64,000 bases of DNA from Tetracladium setigerum (lineage: Eukaryota; Ascomycota; Leotiomycetes; Helotiales), in NCBI GenBank assembly GCA_031472005.1, contig PZJY01000005.1:3100001-3164000 (forward strand). Direction: 5' to 3'. The stretch's first letter is position 1, and each line of letters opens with the position of its first letter. Under the pieces are notes generated by a model. It saw nothing but the letters and a program-made list of their open reading frames with translations. It was not told the DNA's origin and made no database searches. Below, piece after piece: positions 48,201 to 60,503 of this stretch. A program made the translations under genes and the position numbers.

Positions 48201-51200
48201 CGAGGGCGAGAGCTAATTCCAATGGAGGACGGGTAAGTACCCGATGATCGTCACCATCCGAGCTTCCTTCAAACCACCAGAGCTCCAAGTCAAAGCTCCA
48301 ACATATATCAAACGATCTCAACCTCAAAAAACTCTCCTTTATCCCGCCGCTGTGCATTTGCCACGAGGTGTTTTAGGGTCCGGGGAAACATTAGAGCAAA
48401 GGTGCCAGCCGCGCCTCCAGAAACGCCCGCTAGAGAGAGAAAAAAAAACGCCAAATTAATTCCAGCCCGCGAAGGAAAAGATTGAACCCATCCATCCATC
48501 CCTCTCTATCTAGCACCAGCCACTTTTCGTGCTGCTCCTTCTCCACACCTGTTGGTCCTTGGCCTCAACTCTATCTCACGGCTTTTCAGCGAATGATCTG
48601 CAGCTGCCAGATCCTTCGTTTCCACGCCGTCTCACGAGCTTATTTAACACACCGTCAAACCTGATCACTAGTGTGACATATGCGCACTAGGAAATATGCT
48701 TTCCCTTTCCCCCAAGATCCGCTGGCGTCTCAATGAGAGGGTGGGGATTGCCATTCTAGCAGGCTTTTTTTTTTGCAGATTCCCATATTCAATCATCGTC
48801 ATTTGTCTCGGTGGGACCAAAAAGGATTTCCCAATAACTTCAGTCTTTTTTTTTTCAGGCGGCAGCAAAAAAGAACATTGTTGGGCATTATCCGTGTTGA
48901 GATTAGATAAAAAAATAAAGGTGTTTGTCATTTCAACATGTTTTTTTCTTTTCGTTCCTGTTCATTTTCCTAGGTTCTGCGAATTTTTGTTATGTCTTTT
49001 CGCTTAGTTAGTTACCTAGCCTCTTCGATTGTTGTCTTTTGCTACTCTAGCCACTTTCTAGCTCTGGTGCTACATTCTGCTAGCCAAATTCAGTCAATTT
49101 TTCTCTTGAGCATTTACAAGTTTACAACGTCTCTGTGGCTCTTGAGTCTAGAGCAGTAGTGGCACGAATACTAGATGAGACCGTCAGTGCAGCACCAATC
49201 CCACCAGGGTCTGGTCCCTCTCCACAACCCGCAACATATTTGTTGTATATCCGCACTAAAACGATCAACAAGCTAGTTGCACGTCACGGAACGACGCAGA
49301 GGGCTTCTTGATCTTTGAAGATCCCCATCCCAAATCAGCAACATGTCCGCGAGAGTTTTTACTAGTCTGTACATCTTAATAGAGGTTGCCGGCAGTTGGA
49401 TTGAATATTATCTTTCGCTAAACTGTTGCGGGGACCCACTTCCCTTGTGGTGGTGCGGCATCTACTACAGTCTGTCGATAGTCTTGGGGTCTTTGCGTAC
49501 ATACAGGACACTGACTTATCGCACCACATCGAACTTCGAAGTCGACGTCTGTTGCTTTAGGTGATGATCCCTTAAGTAAGCAATCTACATGCATCCCGTC
49601 TGGCTTTTCCTCGGTACCAACAGTCTCAAGATCGCTGGTAGATCAGGGCGTGCACTTGTCTTTGTCGGGGTCTTATGTGCGCTGGGTATTATCCGAACCT
49701 TTTTTTCGCTTCGACATCCGAGCGAAGACAACAAACAACAACAGCAACAACCACAACAACACTCACCATTCCCAATTCTCCCAACTCCATTTTCTCAATA
49801 TTTCTAAATCTGTTTTGATATTTCTTTTCCCAGCGGGCAGGTAATAATGAATAATCAGGCTACTTCCAACGCAAAATCCAATATCAATATCCTGCCGCAA
49901 CCAACGCTCTGACGTTTATTGGACGGGCGGGCTTCACGCCGAGAGGGCACCATAGCTTAAAAAGACGGCACATGTGGATTAGCCGTCAGAAAGCGGAGAA
50001 CATTCAACCTACAGCAAGTGTTGTAAGTGTGCCGGCAAGCTTTTTCCGCTGTCCCGTTGCCCATCCCATCCCATCCTATCCCATCTGCACATTCTCTTAT
50101 CCCATCAAATCACACTACTTCCCCTCTCCCACCTTTCTCCCATCCCAATAATCCCAGTATTCCCCATTTCTTGGTTTCACTTTCGGCACAGCTAGGGCTG
50201 AACGAAATACAGAGAAATAGTGGACTGGGATGGCGACGTCGGCGCCCGCCTCCGATCTCTCATCTGATGATCTTCATCGAACTACGGCTGCACCTAATTC
50301 TCTTTCCGGGAATCTTGATTCCAGCACTGTATTCGGGAATTGCTTCGGGAAACGAAACTGCGTGGCTGTTGAGGTCGCATTACTGTATGAGATATGTGGG
50401 AGTGGAATTTAGTGTTGTTATTGTTTTTACTAAGTAACTGTATACTGATTTGGAGATCATATTGATGGAAAAGAACCAGATTCTTCATGATTAAACACTG
50501 CATGCGTTCCACGAATTATATTAGATAACTATGTCAGGCTGCACATCCTGACTAGGAGCCTCATGCTTGGCTTCTAGAATTCGCAAACCTAGCCCCAATT
50601 GGACATTTTTATATTCCATTCAACCTCAAAGTAATAAGAAGCAGCTTTCCAAGAACCTCAAAAAAAAGACTCAATGGCAAATATTCCCAACGGAACATTT
50701 ACTGATGTCGTCGTCAAAATTGCCTTCTGCACACAGGCCCTCCATCTCTTTCGTTGGAAGGTTTTCAGCTCCTCAAATTTGCCGATGGGAGCAATAGGTG
50801 TCTCATAATATAGGTACGCCACGCCCAACAACATGCTGTGCCACCAACCAATGCGAGGATGGCATATGATAGGCAGCCACTGAGGAAATTCATGACTCGA
50901 TTTGATAGAGGAAGCTGAGAAGTTGCTCGTCATGCTTCAGCGGGGTTTCGACTTGAAAAGCTTCCCCCATAACGATAACAACATCCGGCTATATCCACCA
51001 TATCCAAACAAGCTAAGCAACCTTTCCAGTAACTCGTCAAACCTCCTAGTTAGGAAGTAGCTGGTTTTAGCAGGTTGAAAGACAGAGCGAAATGTTTCTG
51101 AACATCGGTCAATCCCCATTCCGGAGGTTTTATTATTGTGAAGCCACACACACACACACACACAAACATCAGTGCTGCCCATCCATCCATCCACTGACTT

Positions 51201-51718
51201 AGATTAGCTTGGACCTCTTTTCCTTTCAACCAACCTTGACTTTCACGCATCCCCACAAATAAAGTCAACAGACTTTCTGTCACTTTCTCCGCTTGGGTCC
51301 CGCTGCTGGGTCCGCTAGTCAGACTGCCAGTGCCAGCTTGTCAATTCACCTCAACACCTACCACTCGCCTGTCCAAGGTGTCACAAAGTGACAAGAGTTA
51401 AAACCCAAAAAAAGGAGGGTCAGAACAGAAGAAAGGTCGGAAGAGGCGAGTGAAGAGAAAACTTTAATATTTTTTTTTCTTTCCCACTTGAACGCACGGT
51501 CATGATCAGAGCAGCATGCAAGATGATACTGTGCTGTCATCGGGGAAGTGTAGTTAAGGTGGTCTGGTGATCTGAGGATCATTGTTTCGCCAACGCAAGG
51601 AAAAAAGAAAAACAAACGTGCCAGGGCAAAAAGCAAAGGTGACGAGTCGGAAGATAACTTTTACCCTACGTTTCGAAAGGCACGCAATGCAGACATGCAA
51701 GGCAATGAATGGCTCAAA

Positions 51719-52442
51719 GCAAGCAAGACATACAGCACAAGTTCATTCCCAAAGATTCGGGGGGATCGGGGAATTTCTCGTAGATCATCCGTTTTTGAAG
51801 TAACCCAACAACAACCCGAGGACCATCCATCCTCACGGATCCGCTCTTTATTTTCTTTTTCTTGAATCTTTGGCAACGTGCTCAAATATCAAAGTGAGAC
51901 AGACAGGCACACATTCGGGGAGTATTCGTAGATCTTCGTCCCAGGGAAAAACCTGATACCTCATAATCAATAACAATCCCATTTTGTTTTTTTATTTTGG
52001 AACTCTCCTCAACGTCCGAACGCTCAAGCGAGAACGGAGATACTCTCGCTGATGAATTCTTGGAAAAGAAAAAGTTAATATCTTACGGTTTCTCTTTCCT
52101 TTTCCCGTTCTTTCATTTTCTTTTTGCTATGAAACGTGCTTACTGAAGACGACAAGTGAGACAGACAGATTTTTGTTGCATCTCTTTCGGGGAATTCTTC
52201 TTGATCAAAATTCGGCAGGAAATTGAAAAAATGTGACAACTCACAAAACAAAAGATCTTGGAACAATGCCCCCCTTTTCCAAAAATACGTACCCTCCTTA
52301 CTGAAATGCAAGCCCTCACTCCCAAACACAAGCCCCAAGTACTCGAGCACCGCGAGAGAGAGACATATATAAGACATGCAGTAGATACATACGGATTCCG
52401 GGGCATTTACCCACTTCGGGGATTTTCGTAGATCTTCCGTCG
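51719..52442 (+). repeat. four dispersed copies of a composite repeat
   Basis: A core of the form TTCGGGGA(n)TTCGTAGATCTTC occurs at 51767-51791, 51914-51940, 52185-52206 (more diverged) and 52414-52442. Two copies share a 15-base identical upstream block, AAGTGAGACAGACAG, at 51892-51906 and 52154-52168, and before it AACGTGCT. The first copy has a weaker version of the block at 51719-51737. All copies are in the same orientation. Confidence 0.7.
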
Positions 52443-55105
52443 TTGTCGTCGTCGGAAAAAGGCCCGAGAATAATGACCTTGCTACTTTGAGGCAATGAGT
52501 GAAAGATGGATTGTCTTACTATCACTATGTCCGTCGTAGATTTTCTTGTTTTTCACTGTCTCGTCTCATCGTGTCTTGAAGTCCTCCAGCCCTGCCTGCC
52601 CCTAAAATAAATACATAGAAGTTTACGAATTAATGCATATGGCGCGTGCCCCCCTCTTCACCAAACTTCCCCAAGACTTTCCTGTGTTTCGATCCCGATC
52701 TATAACGCACATACCAAAGCTTGTTGATTATTAGCGGAGAGAGATGAATGAACTTCCATCTGATTGATTCCTAGCTCCTCCAGGGCTGAAGCGCGTAGAA
52801 ATATAGAGGCAACGCGCAAGCAAGCGGTGTAGATTCTCAGTATCTCGATTTGGAAAAGCATGCATATATACTTCAAAGAGTCTCGCGGGTTTTCCTCGGA
52901 AGACAGCCACTTGTCTTTCAAGTGTCTTGCTTTTCGGAGGTTGTTCCTAGATACACACAAGTGACCCAAGTATAGATATAGACGCGGCTTGTAGGTCATT
53001 CAAGTCCAATGATCTGGTTAGAAATCGGAGGAAAGAAAGCCCTTCTCGGCTCTAATGTCTTGCTTTATCTGGCAAGTCGCAAATACAATGTCCAAAAAAG
53101 AAACACTCACTTACTCGCTTCCAGACTTTGATCTTTCTATTTTGAGAATGCGAACCTCAAATCCCGGATTTCTTGCTATTCATCAAAGTGTAAATTCCCT
53201 CGGGATTTGTTACTTTTTACAATCTTCTAGGCATCATCTTCTTGTCTCGAAGTAGTTGCAGGTTCAGGTGAACGCTATCCCTTCGATCAAACAACTTTCC
53301 AAATATGGAAGCGAACGATTGAGGTTTTGCCTCCTTGTTTCTCTGGGCTCAGCTTGTCTTGGAAGGTGATGCTGCTATTTCAAGATTTGGTCTTTGTTGA
53401 TATTAAAGCATAAATCATCTGATGATCTATCTGATACTGTAAAGTTCACTCCCAAGTCGGAGGAATGACCCGAGGGAAGAGCCCGTGTCTCCGCGGTTGG
53501 AATGCATATGGATGGTCTGTCTTGGAGTTTGTTGACTGACAGTGAGTCAGATGATGATGTTTGAAGGTAACGTCCGTTTTTGAGGTCGATAGGTACATTG
53601 AGTCTCCGATATAGGCGGGTCCTGGTGTGGATACTCTCTTGCCAGGTGACTCGATTTGAGAAATCAAATTCCTCTTGAAGCGTCGGTAGCGCGTTAGACT
53701 TAATAATAGAGAGGATTTGGAAAATAAAGAGACAAATGTACAGCTATATGCAAGGAGAGACAAGATTCGAGGAATAGAAACTACGTTAAGTTTTTCTGCA
53801 AGCTTGTGAGGCGGACCGGATATCCTGAAGCATCTGGTAAGGTATACCGAAGTCCTTTTGCCTTGTAAAGTAAATTAGAACCAGGTCTAATTGAGCATAC
53901 CTATGCAGAGATTGTACCTTTGAAGAGTCTGCCTATACAGAGGCTTGGCCATATAGCATAGCTACGCTATATCTTCAACCAAGCGAAGCCAAGAAGAGGT
54001 CGTTCCACTACAGCCCTCTTATAGACAACAACAACATTGAAAACAGCAAAATTCAACTCATGAAAACACATTATTGTACTTGATCCTCTACTTGAAGAAA
54101 CTAATCATCCATAGTTAAAGATAACGAAAAAACACAACACTCCAAAACACCAAAACACTATATAGCATGTGCATAGCATAGCATAGTTCCACAATAACCA
54201 CCCATGAAAGTCTCCCACCTACCCATTCATAATGCTCTACCCCTTCAGTTCATGCATATATCCATCCACATATACCCCAAACACACAATAATGCCTGTCA
54301 CCCACTTCTCTCCCTCCCCAACATACATGTGTGCATGTAAGGTGCCACAAATCTCATCAACCACCATCGTTCGTTCCTGCGTGTTCCCGAAACGGCTTCG
54401 GAAGCGGGAAGCGACGTCTCTTCTATCTAACTACCTATCTTTCTTTCTGTCTTGCTGTTTTTCCATTCCTTTGCTTGCTTGCTTAAGCAGGGTAGGGCTG
54501 GGTCTTGCTATTGTAACCCCTCATCGCCTCTCTTCTTTCCCCGAGAATTGCGAAAGGGTGAGAAGTGAAAAGCAGAGACAAGAGAAGTTCTTTGACAGGT
54601 ATGAGGGAGAAAGAAATAAAGAAGAAGATAAACTACTGCTCATCCACACATACCACTTCTACAGCAGTGAAATATCCTCAAAGTAAGATATATTACTGAA
54701 TTTCATAGAAAAGAGCACGGGTGGAGATTCATGGTAGAATGGTGGAATGGGAGAATAGTATGGTAACGGTAACGGAAACTCGTGTATGAGTCTTGTGGAT
54801 ATCGCGCTCGTGGAATGATGATTCACTAGAGTGATTTGGTTGGTTAATTGAAACCTTCCTTCCACTATGATGAGCTGTTTTTCATTGTTCGCCTTACTAC
54901 ACTAAAGAGTTGGAAGTGATAGACGGAGCAAAGGCCCGAAAAAGAATATGTTCAGGAAAGCAGAAACAAGAAAAGGGAAATGCCAAAAAATATTTGTAGT
55001 TATTCAGAAAATCAAAGTCATACATTCCATCCGTGCCCCATCCAAAAGCCCGAGATGGGAGATTCGACGTTATCCCCTTTGCGCCATGCACTCCTAACAG
55101 GCGTG

Positions 55106-55142
55106 CTTCCTTCCTTCCTTCCTTCCTTCCTTCCTTCCTTCC
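55106..55142. repeat. (TTCC)n tetranucleotide microsatellite
   Basis: About nine TTCC units, just beyond the 3' end of the Lon gene. Confidence 0.95.
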
Positions 55143-55223
55143 AACCTACCTACCATGCTTTGTCGCTAGAAATGAGATTTGGAGATTTATTTGATTAAAT
55201 GGTTGAGCGGTGGCTTCAAATTT

Positions 55224-58200
55224 TCACAGCCGACTCTCGATGCCAGCAATGTGCTGCTCTCCAGGCCAATGAGCTTCAGGCCAAACGTGACGCATAGCTT
55301 CCCAAATATGTCTGCACAGCAGTGTATTAGCAAGAATCCAACCCACTGCCACACAGATCAGAAGAAGGGGCACATACCCGACATGAATAATTTCCAAACC
55401 ATCCTTAACCTCTTGTGGTAATTCTTTCGCACTAAAAGTCATACCGGTTAACTTGTCATTGCTGGAGCAGGGGAGAGGGTACTCAACATACTCTTTCTTA
55501 TTTTGTGCTGGGAGAAGCACGGTCTTGACACCTGCTCGGAGAGCACCTATTAATTTCTCCTTGATACCTCCGACGGCAGTAACTCGGCCTCGTAGACTAA
55601 TCTCGCCCTGTGGAACCACAGTGTCAGCGAAGCTTCTAAGAGTACGGGTATGTAACTTACTGTCATGGCCATTGTTGGAGGCACAGCTTTCCCAGAAAAC
55701 AATGAAATCAGTGCAATGGTATGCGCCATCCCGGCAGAAGGACCGTCCTGTACTATTTTAGCTGTGTAAGCTCAAAATATTGCAAGAGACATACCTTGGG
55801 AATTGCCCCTGAAGGGCAATGCACATGGATACTTCTGTTCTTCATAATGTTCTCGGCGGGATCGTGGGTTAGTCCGAGTTCGTATGCATGGGCCTTGACC
55901 CAACTCAGTGCAACCTCTACGCTCTCTTTCAGTACATCTCCAAGCTTGCCTGTCAGTTGCACACTGCCGCTGCCCGGCATGTCTGCAACCTCGATGAACA
56001 GAATACTTCCATTGCCACCGGAAGAATAGGCCACGAGACCAGTGACGATACCTGGACGACTGTGATCATGTTAGTAAATGGCCTGCTTGAAATGTAATTC
56101 GGAGATTTCAAATTTCCTATCTCGCCGAACGGTGGCACAGCGCCGGTAGAAGGGGAATGTTACCTTGTTTTTTCGGCAATTTCTTCATCATACTTTTCAA
56201 TGCCGAGAATTTCCTCAATATCTTCAACAGTCAACTGTGGTTTGTACGTTTCTGAAAGACATAATTAGTTCCAAGTTCACGCTGAGGACCATGCAACGTG
56301 TACCTATATTGCCACTGTCCTTTGCTTCGGCATATTCAACTGCCTTCGCACGGCATACGGAACCGATTTCTCGTTCAAGATTACGGACGCCGGACTCTCG
56401 AGTGTATGACTCTATGATTTTGGACACAACATCTTGATTGAAGCTAACCTGCCCGTCGCCAAGACCATCTTCACAACATCAGTGCATGTTCGAAAGAGAG
56501 AATAAACAAGTGGAACCTACTTGTGCGAATTTGCTTGGGAATTAAGTGCTGTAGAGCAATATGTCTCTTCTCAAGAGTCGTGTAGCCAGACAAACTAATT
56601 GTTTCCATACGATCTAGAAGAGGGGGTGGGATGGTATCAAGGCTGTTTGCAGTAGCGATAAAGATTACTTTACTAAGGTCAATGGGGATGTTGACGTAGT
56701 GATCCATGAAGGTATGGTTCTGCTCAGGATCTAGTACTTCGAGCATGGCCGCCGAAGGATCACCGTGAAAGTTCGATGTGCTTTGACGTTTGTTAGCCAT
56801 GACCTGAGCGTGTTCATTTCTAGTACCACTTACCCAACTTTATCGATTTCATCAAGTAGGAAGACCGGATTCGCCACACCAACTTTCTTCAGACCCTGAA
56901 CAATGAGCCCAGGCATGGCTGCGACATACGTTCTTCGATGACCTCTGATTTCTGCCTCGTCTCTCACGCCACCTAGGGAGATTCGATGGAACTTCCTTCC
57001 CAAAGCAGTTGCTACTGATTTTGCAAGGGATGTCTTTCCTACACCTGGCGGTCCAACGAGAAGCAAAATTGGCGATTTGTCGATCATTCTTTTACTTTTC
57101 AAAATTTCGACCTTCTCGATGGCCTTCTCTTCCTCTGCCTTTGCAACCTGTGCATCAACATCACTGTTGATGGATTGCTTCAGCTTCAGTACCGCAAGAT
57201 ATTCCAGCAACCGCTTCTTGACCTTCTCTAATCCGTAATGATCATCGTTTAGCTGTTTTCGTGCCCGCGACAGGGTCTCAACACCCAGCTGATCCTCAGT
57301 CATGGCAGACCAAGGAATTTCAGCCAAATTTTCCAAATAATTTCGAGTTACCTGATACTCTGCTTGCGCTGGAGACATTTTCTTTAAGCGATTCAGTTCT
57401 CTGTCAGCAATCTTTGAAGCCTCTGCAGTCATCCCAGCGGCATCAAGCTTCTTCTTCAACTCATCCATCTCGTTTGGCTCTGATTCGTCGTCTTGTCCAC
57501 CTCCCATCCCGGGAAGTCCTGAGGACATGGGCATTCCGGCCAAACCCGTCCTCCTCATCCTGTGCCTTTGCAGAGTATTCGTTTGGTCAAGGTCGATATT
57601 TACTGGTAGACTAGTGCTTGTGATCGTGGTGACGCTGACATTGTTCTTGATGTTCCCAACTTGACGTTGGAGCAACGCAATGGCCTTTTCAAGTCGTTCC
57701 TTGACATCTAGTGCGGCCAAAATCTCGAGCTTCTCCTCCAAGGAAGCCTCCACTATATTCGCCATGAAATCTGCCAATAACCCTGCATCTTGTATTCCCT
57801 TTCGCCCGATGTATAGCTCCAGCCGCCTCGCGAGAATAGGGGACAGTCCTTGTGTATTGGATATGCGAGGTAAAAGCGAAGAAAGCCTAAGGAGCGTTAG
57901 GAGTTCTCGAGAGAGCTGTTTGAGGTGCGCAAATAGTCCTTGAATAGCAACGTCCTCAGCGGAAATAGCTGCTCACAATTAGCGTCCGAACACTGCGATT
58001 TCTCCATTGCAACATACCATCGTCGTATTGGTATGAAACATCTGCCTCGAAAAAGGGCTTCTCCTGCGTGAGTTCATTGATGCGAATCCTCGCCACTCCC
58101 TCTACCAACAAGGCAAATTCCCCCGTTCCACGCCCCTCAACTCCAGATATCTTCGCAGCAACACCGTACCCGTACAAATCATCCTTGGACGCACTCGACG

Positions 58201-58486
58201 GGTTTATGTCTAGTCGTAGTTTGGGTTTGTTGCTGTTCTCCTCCCCGGGTATCATCTTCTGTCCAAAGGGAGTCAGGTATGGTGATGTCAGAGGGACACA
58301 TGCAACATGAACATTGTCAAGTCTCTGGCTCGGGGTCTTAGAAGCAGCGCTACTGTATACATTTGCGAGTAATGCTGGTATATCGGGGCGGTTGGCAGCT
58401 ACTGGAATTCTCAAGACGATTCCAGGGAGGAGAACGGTATCTTTGGCAAGTGGAATGACCGGAAGCGTCCTTCTAGCTTGCGCCAT
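55224..58486 (-). CDS. peroxisomal Lon protease, nine exons
   Basis: Minus-strand exons are 58486-58018, 57968-56834, 56780-56521, 56468-56304, 56251-56164, 56059-55795, 55747-55661, 55607-55378 and 55311-55224. All phases fit and the product is 928 residues. In order: the Lon N-domain ([15 protein letters not shown]), a coiled middle with a Gly/Met-rich insert, Walker [16 protein letters not shown] near residue 460, Walker [11 protein letters not shown] and RTESGVR-like sensor [10 protein letters not shown]. The proteolytic domain has Ser798 in PKDGPSAGM and Lys839 in VGGIKEKL, the Ser-Lys dyad. It has no mitochondrial presequence, and the protein ends in SRL, a type-1 peroxisomal targeting signal. 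It is the matrix quality-control ATPase-protease of fungal peroxisomes. Confidence 0.95.
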
Positions 58487-59279
58487 TTTCGGACAAGATT
58501 ATCTAATTTTTTTGAGTATTCGTACGCGGAGATTGGGCGAGACGCAATTTGTGTTGGAATAAGTTGATGTTGTGCTGTTGTCGTTATCTTTGTCGTTGGT
58601 TGAGTTGGTTTGGGTGTTTTGGGTGATGCGATTTCAGGAGCTGCCGCGACTTGCCTCGCATGCCGAGGTCAATCTATTTCGGCGCTAAGCGATTGACATG
58701 TTGATATAAGCTTAGCAAGCAAACTAAATAGTGACTACTCTCTTCCTGCTCAGTAAATAAGAAGTTCAATCTGGATATACTGTGACAGAATTTGTGTAAG
58801 AAAAAGAGAATAAAGCATAGAAATTCGTGAATAGACTCAGCATTGGGTTGACGTTGGCGTCTTGTCTCCCACTTGTGAAAGTGGAGTAATTTCAAAAGAT
58901 GGGGTAAACAACATGTGGATAACTATTTCACATGGAGATGCTCATTATTTAGGATGTAGGTACGGAAGGAGTACCTAAACAGAAGCATATTGTGATATGG
59001 AAGTTAATCAACATTTTGAAAGGACCCTGAAAATCGCAAGCACAAGTCATGATGTAACCGCACATAGTAGGTAGGTCTCACATTCAGTAACATTACTTTA
59101 ACCTCAACCTCACAATATTTTGCAAACAAGAAAGTTATAAGCACAGATAGAAACTTGCAATATCTTCTCAGCGCCTATCTAAACCCACAAGTTCTAGCCA
59201 AGTTCATCCATAATGAAAACCTCGCCTCCCCCTCCAATCCACAAGATGAACCTCTCCCCAAACCCCGAAATCCCTCCTC
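58487..59279. promoter_or_regulatory. divergent intergenic region between Lon and the DUF4385 gene
   Basis: The region is about 800 bases of AT-rich sequence. A 30-codon upstream frame from ATG 59213 to the TGA at 59303-59305 overlaps the proposed DUF4385 start in another frame. No other gene is seen. Confidence 0.5.
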
Positions 59280-59816
59280 ATGACCTACACCATCGGCCGC
59301 GGTGAACAAGGCGTCCTAACATTCGAACCCTACAAATCCCACCTGCTCCCCCACTGGCGCTTCCGAACCCTCGCCCTCGCGAAATCTTCATCCTCAACCC
59401 TCTTCTCCAAATTCCTTGCATTTTACCAAGCCCGCGACTTTGTGGGCATGGACATGACGAGAAAGTTTATCCAGATGGGAATGACGAGAAGTAAACGGTA
59501 TGCGAATTTTAAGGGTGGGAGGAAGTATGATGAGGATGGGAGGGAGAAGGAGAAGGGGAAAGCGCATAAGGGGAAGGAGGAGAAGGAGATGTGTAGTTTA
59601 GTCTTTAGACGGGATTGGGAGAGGTGTAAGGCTCATGAGGGGTATGGATTGTTGAGAAAGGAGTGGGAGAGAGAGAAGAATGATTGGCTTAAGAATGGAA
59701 TGTGCAAGGCTGACGAAGACGTAGGGGAAGGGAGAACGCATATTAAGGAAGAGGAAGAGGAGGAAGGAGAAAAACCGAAAACCAAAGGTAGAAAGAGGGT
59801 AAAGCTCTTCAAATAG
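59280..59816 (+). CDS. DUF4385-family protein
   Basis: The frame begins MTYTIGRGEQGVLTFEPYKS and continues with LLPHWRFRTLA, DFVGMDMTRKFIQMGMTRSKRYANFKGGRKYD. This is the conserved core I associate with DUF4385, a small cytosolic family without known function that occurs in bacteria and fungi. A Lys/Glu-rich insertion and a basic, acidic-patch tail (KEEEEEEGEK, KGRKRVKLFK) follow, perhaps a nuclear-localisation signal. Length is 178 residues. Family members usually have 15-30 further residues before the GRGEQG motif. Here the upstream frame is closed by a stop at 59247, so an upstream exon or a sequence error may be hiding the true N-terminus. It converges with RNase H2C, whose stop is 86 bases away. 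Confidence 0.75.
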   Translation: MTYTIGRGEQGVLTFEPYKSHLLPHWRFRTLALAKSSSSTLFSKFLAFYQARDFVGMDMTRKFIQMGMTRSKRYANFKGGRKYDEDGREKEKGKAHKGKEEKEMCSLVFRRDWERCKAHEGYGLLRKEWEREKNDWLKNGMCKADEDVGEGRTHIKEEEEEEGEKPKTKGRKRVKLFK

Positions 59817-59902
59817 AATGCGAAAATTTGCCGATCATTCAGCTTGGTATTCCTGGTATCCGTAACGCCTTTCCAATGCCATCGTTGCTCGTCCTCTTCT
59901 AA

Positions 59903-60503
59903 TTATTTGTCCGCTGCTTTGACCTCTAGGGAATCCTCCTCATACGAATGAATCTGTCACCCCAGACCATTAGTGCTGATCTTGTAAAAACGTCCGATTG
60001 ACCTGAAACCAAAACATATAACAAACCTGTTCAGCAAATCCAATCCACTCCTCCACGCCTCGCACATATGGATCCGATCCCTCATCAACCACCACCTCAT
60101 GTCCCCAAACCATCAACTCATCAAAATTAGCCTGTTCATCCAACACCTTCACATCCACTTCTACCTCCTCTTCCCCTTCCTCTTCATCTTCTGTGGGTGG
60201 TTGAGTGGTCTTTGGTAATATACGATCTGTGTTGGTGACCACAACCCCCTTATAGCCCTTTGGTACCTTGAGCAATCTACCGTGGAGTTTGCGACCGCGA
60301 AAGAAAGACACTGGGTAATTCCATCTGCACATCTATTAGAAATGCTACTTTCGGGAGCAGTTGAAGAGAAACGAACCGGAAGCTCTTCTAGGACCCCAGT
60401 ACCGTTTTGTCGCATCCACAGGGCCATTGTGATTTATTCGACACGGCAGCACGTTGGGGGTGCATTTGCCATTGTGGCGCTTGCTTTTTTGTATGGTGAG
60501 CAT
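59903..60503 (-). CDS. RNH203: ribonuclease H2 subunit C, three exons
   Basis: Proposed minus-strand exons are 60503-60373, 60324-60027 and 59953-59903, joining to 159 residues. The N-terminus MLTIQKSKRHNGKCTPNVLPCRINHNGPV and KRYWGP, and the central FFRGRKLHGRLLKVPKGYKGVVV, are the family signature of the small non-catalytic RNase H2 subunit. An acidic linker (EDEEEGEEEVEVDVK) and the final helix VEEWIGFAEQIHSYEED complete it. RNase H2 removes single ribonucleotides and R-loops; this subunit holds the heterotrimer together in the nucleus. The first intron uses a weak GTTTCT donor, chosen because only it keeps frame with the GTGCAG acceptor. The last exon encodes 16 residues. The gene symbol follows budding yeast and is by homology. 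Confidence 0.85.

Larger units (their letters stand above)
39132..55223. other. gene-poor region of about 16 kb
   Basis: Neither strand shows a frame with protein-family features or a believable exon series across this span. The sequence is not AT-collapsed: it has mixed composition, many ACCTACC and TACTCCGTAC words, CA/TG microsatellites (42235-42258, 46298-46313, 51145-51164) and homopolymer runs. It begins upstream of the zinc-cluster gene and ends at the 3' end of Lon. It may contain long leaders or non-coding transcripts; this cannot be shown from sequence alone. Small unpredicted exons may have escaped me. Confidence 0.6.

Noticed and set aside
53945..53975. ATATAGC..GCTATAT inverted repeat
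   Set aside because: The stem is only seven pairs in AT-rich DNA and is expected by chance.
54204..54686. 160-codon + strand frame near Lon
   Set aside because: It is low-complexity leader-like sequence with no recognisable motif; it is in the gene-poor zone and not supported by splice sites.
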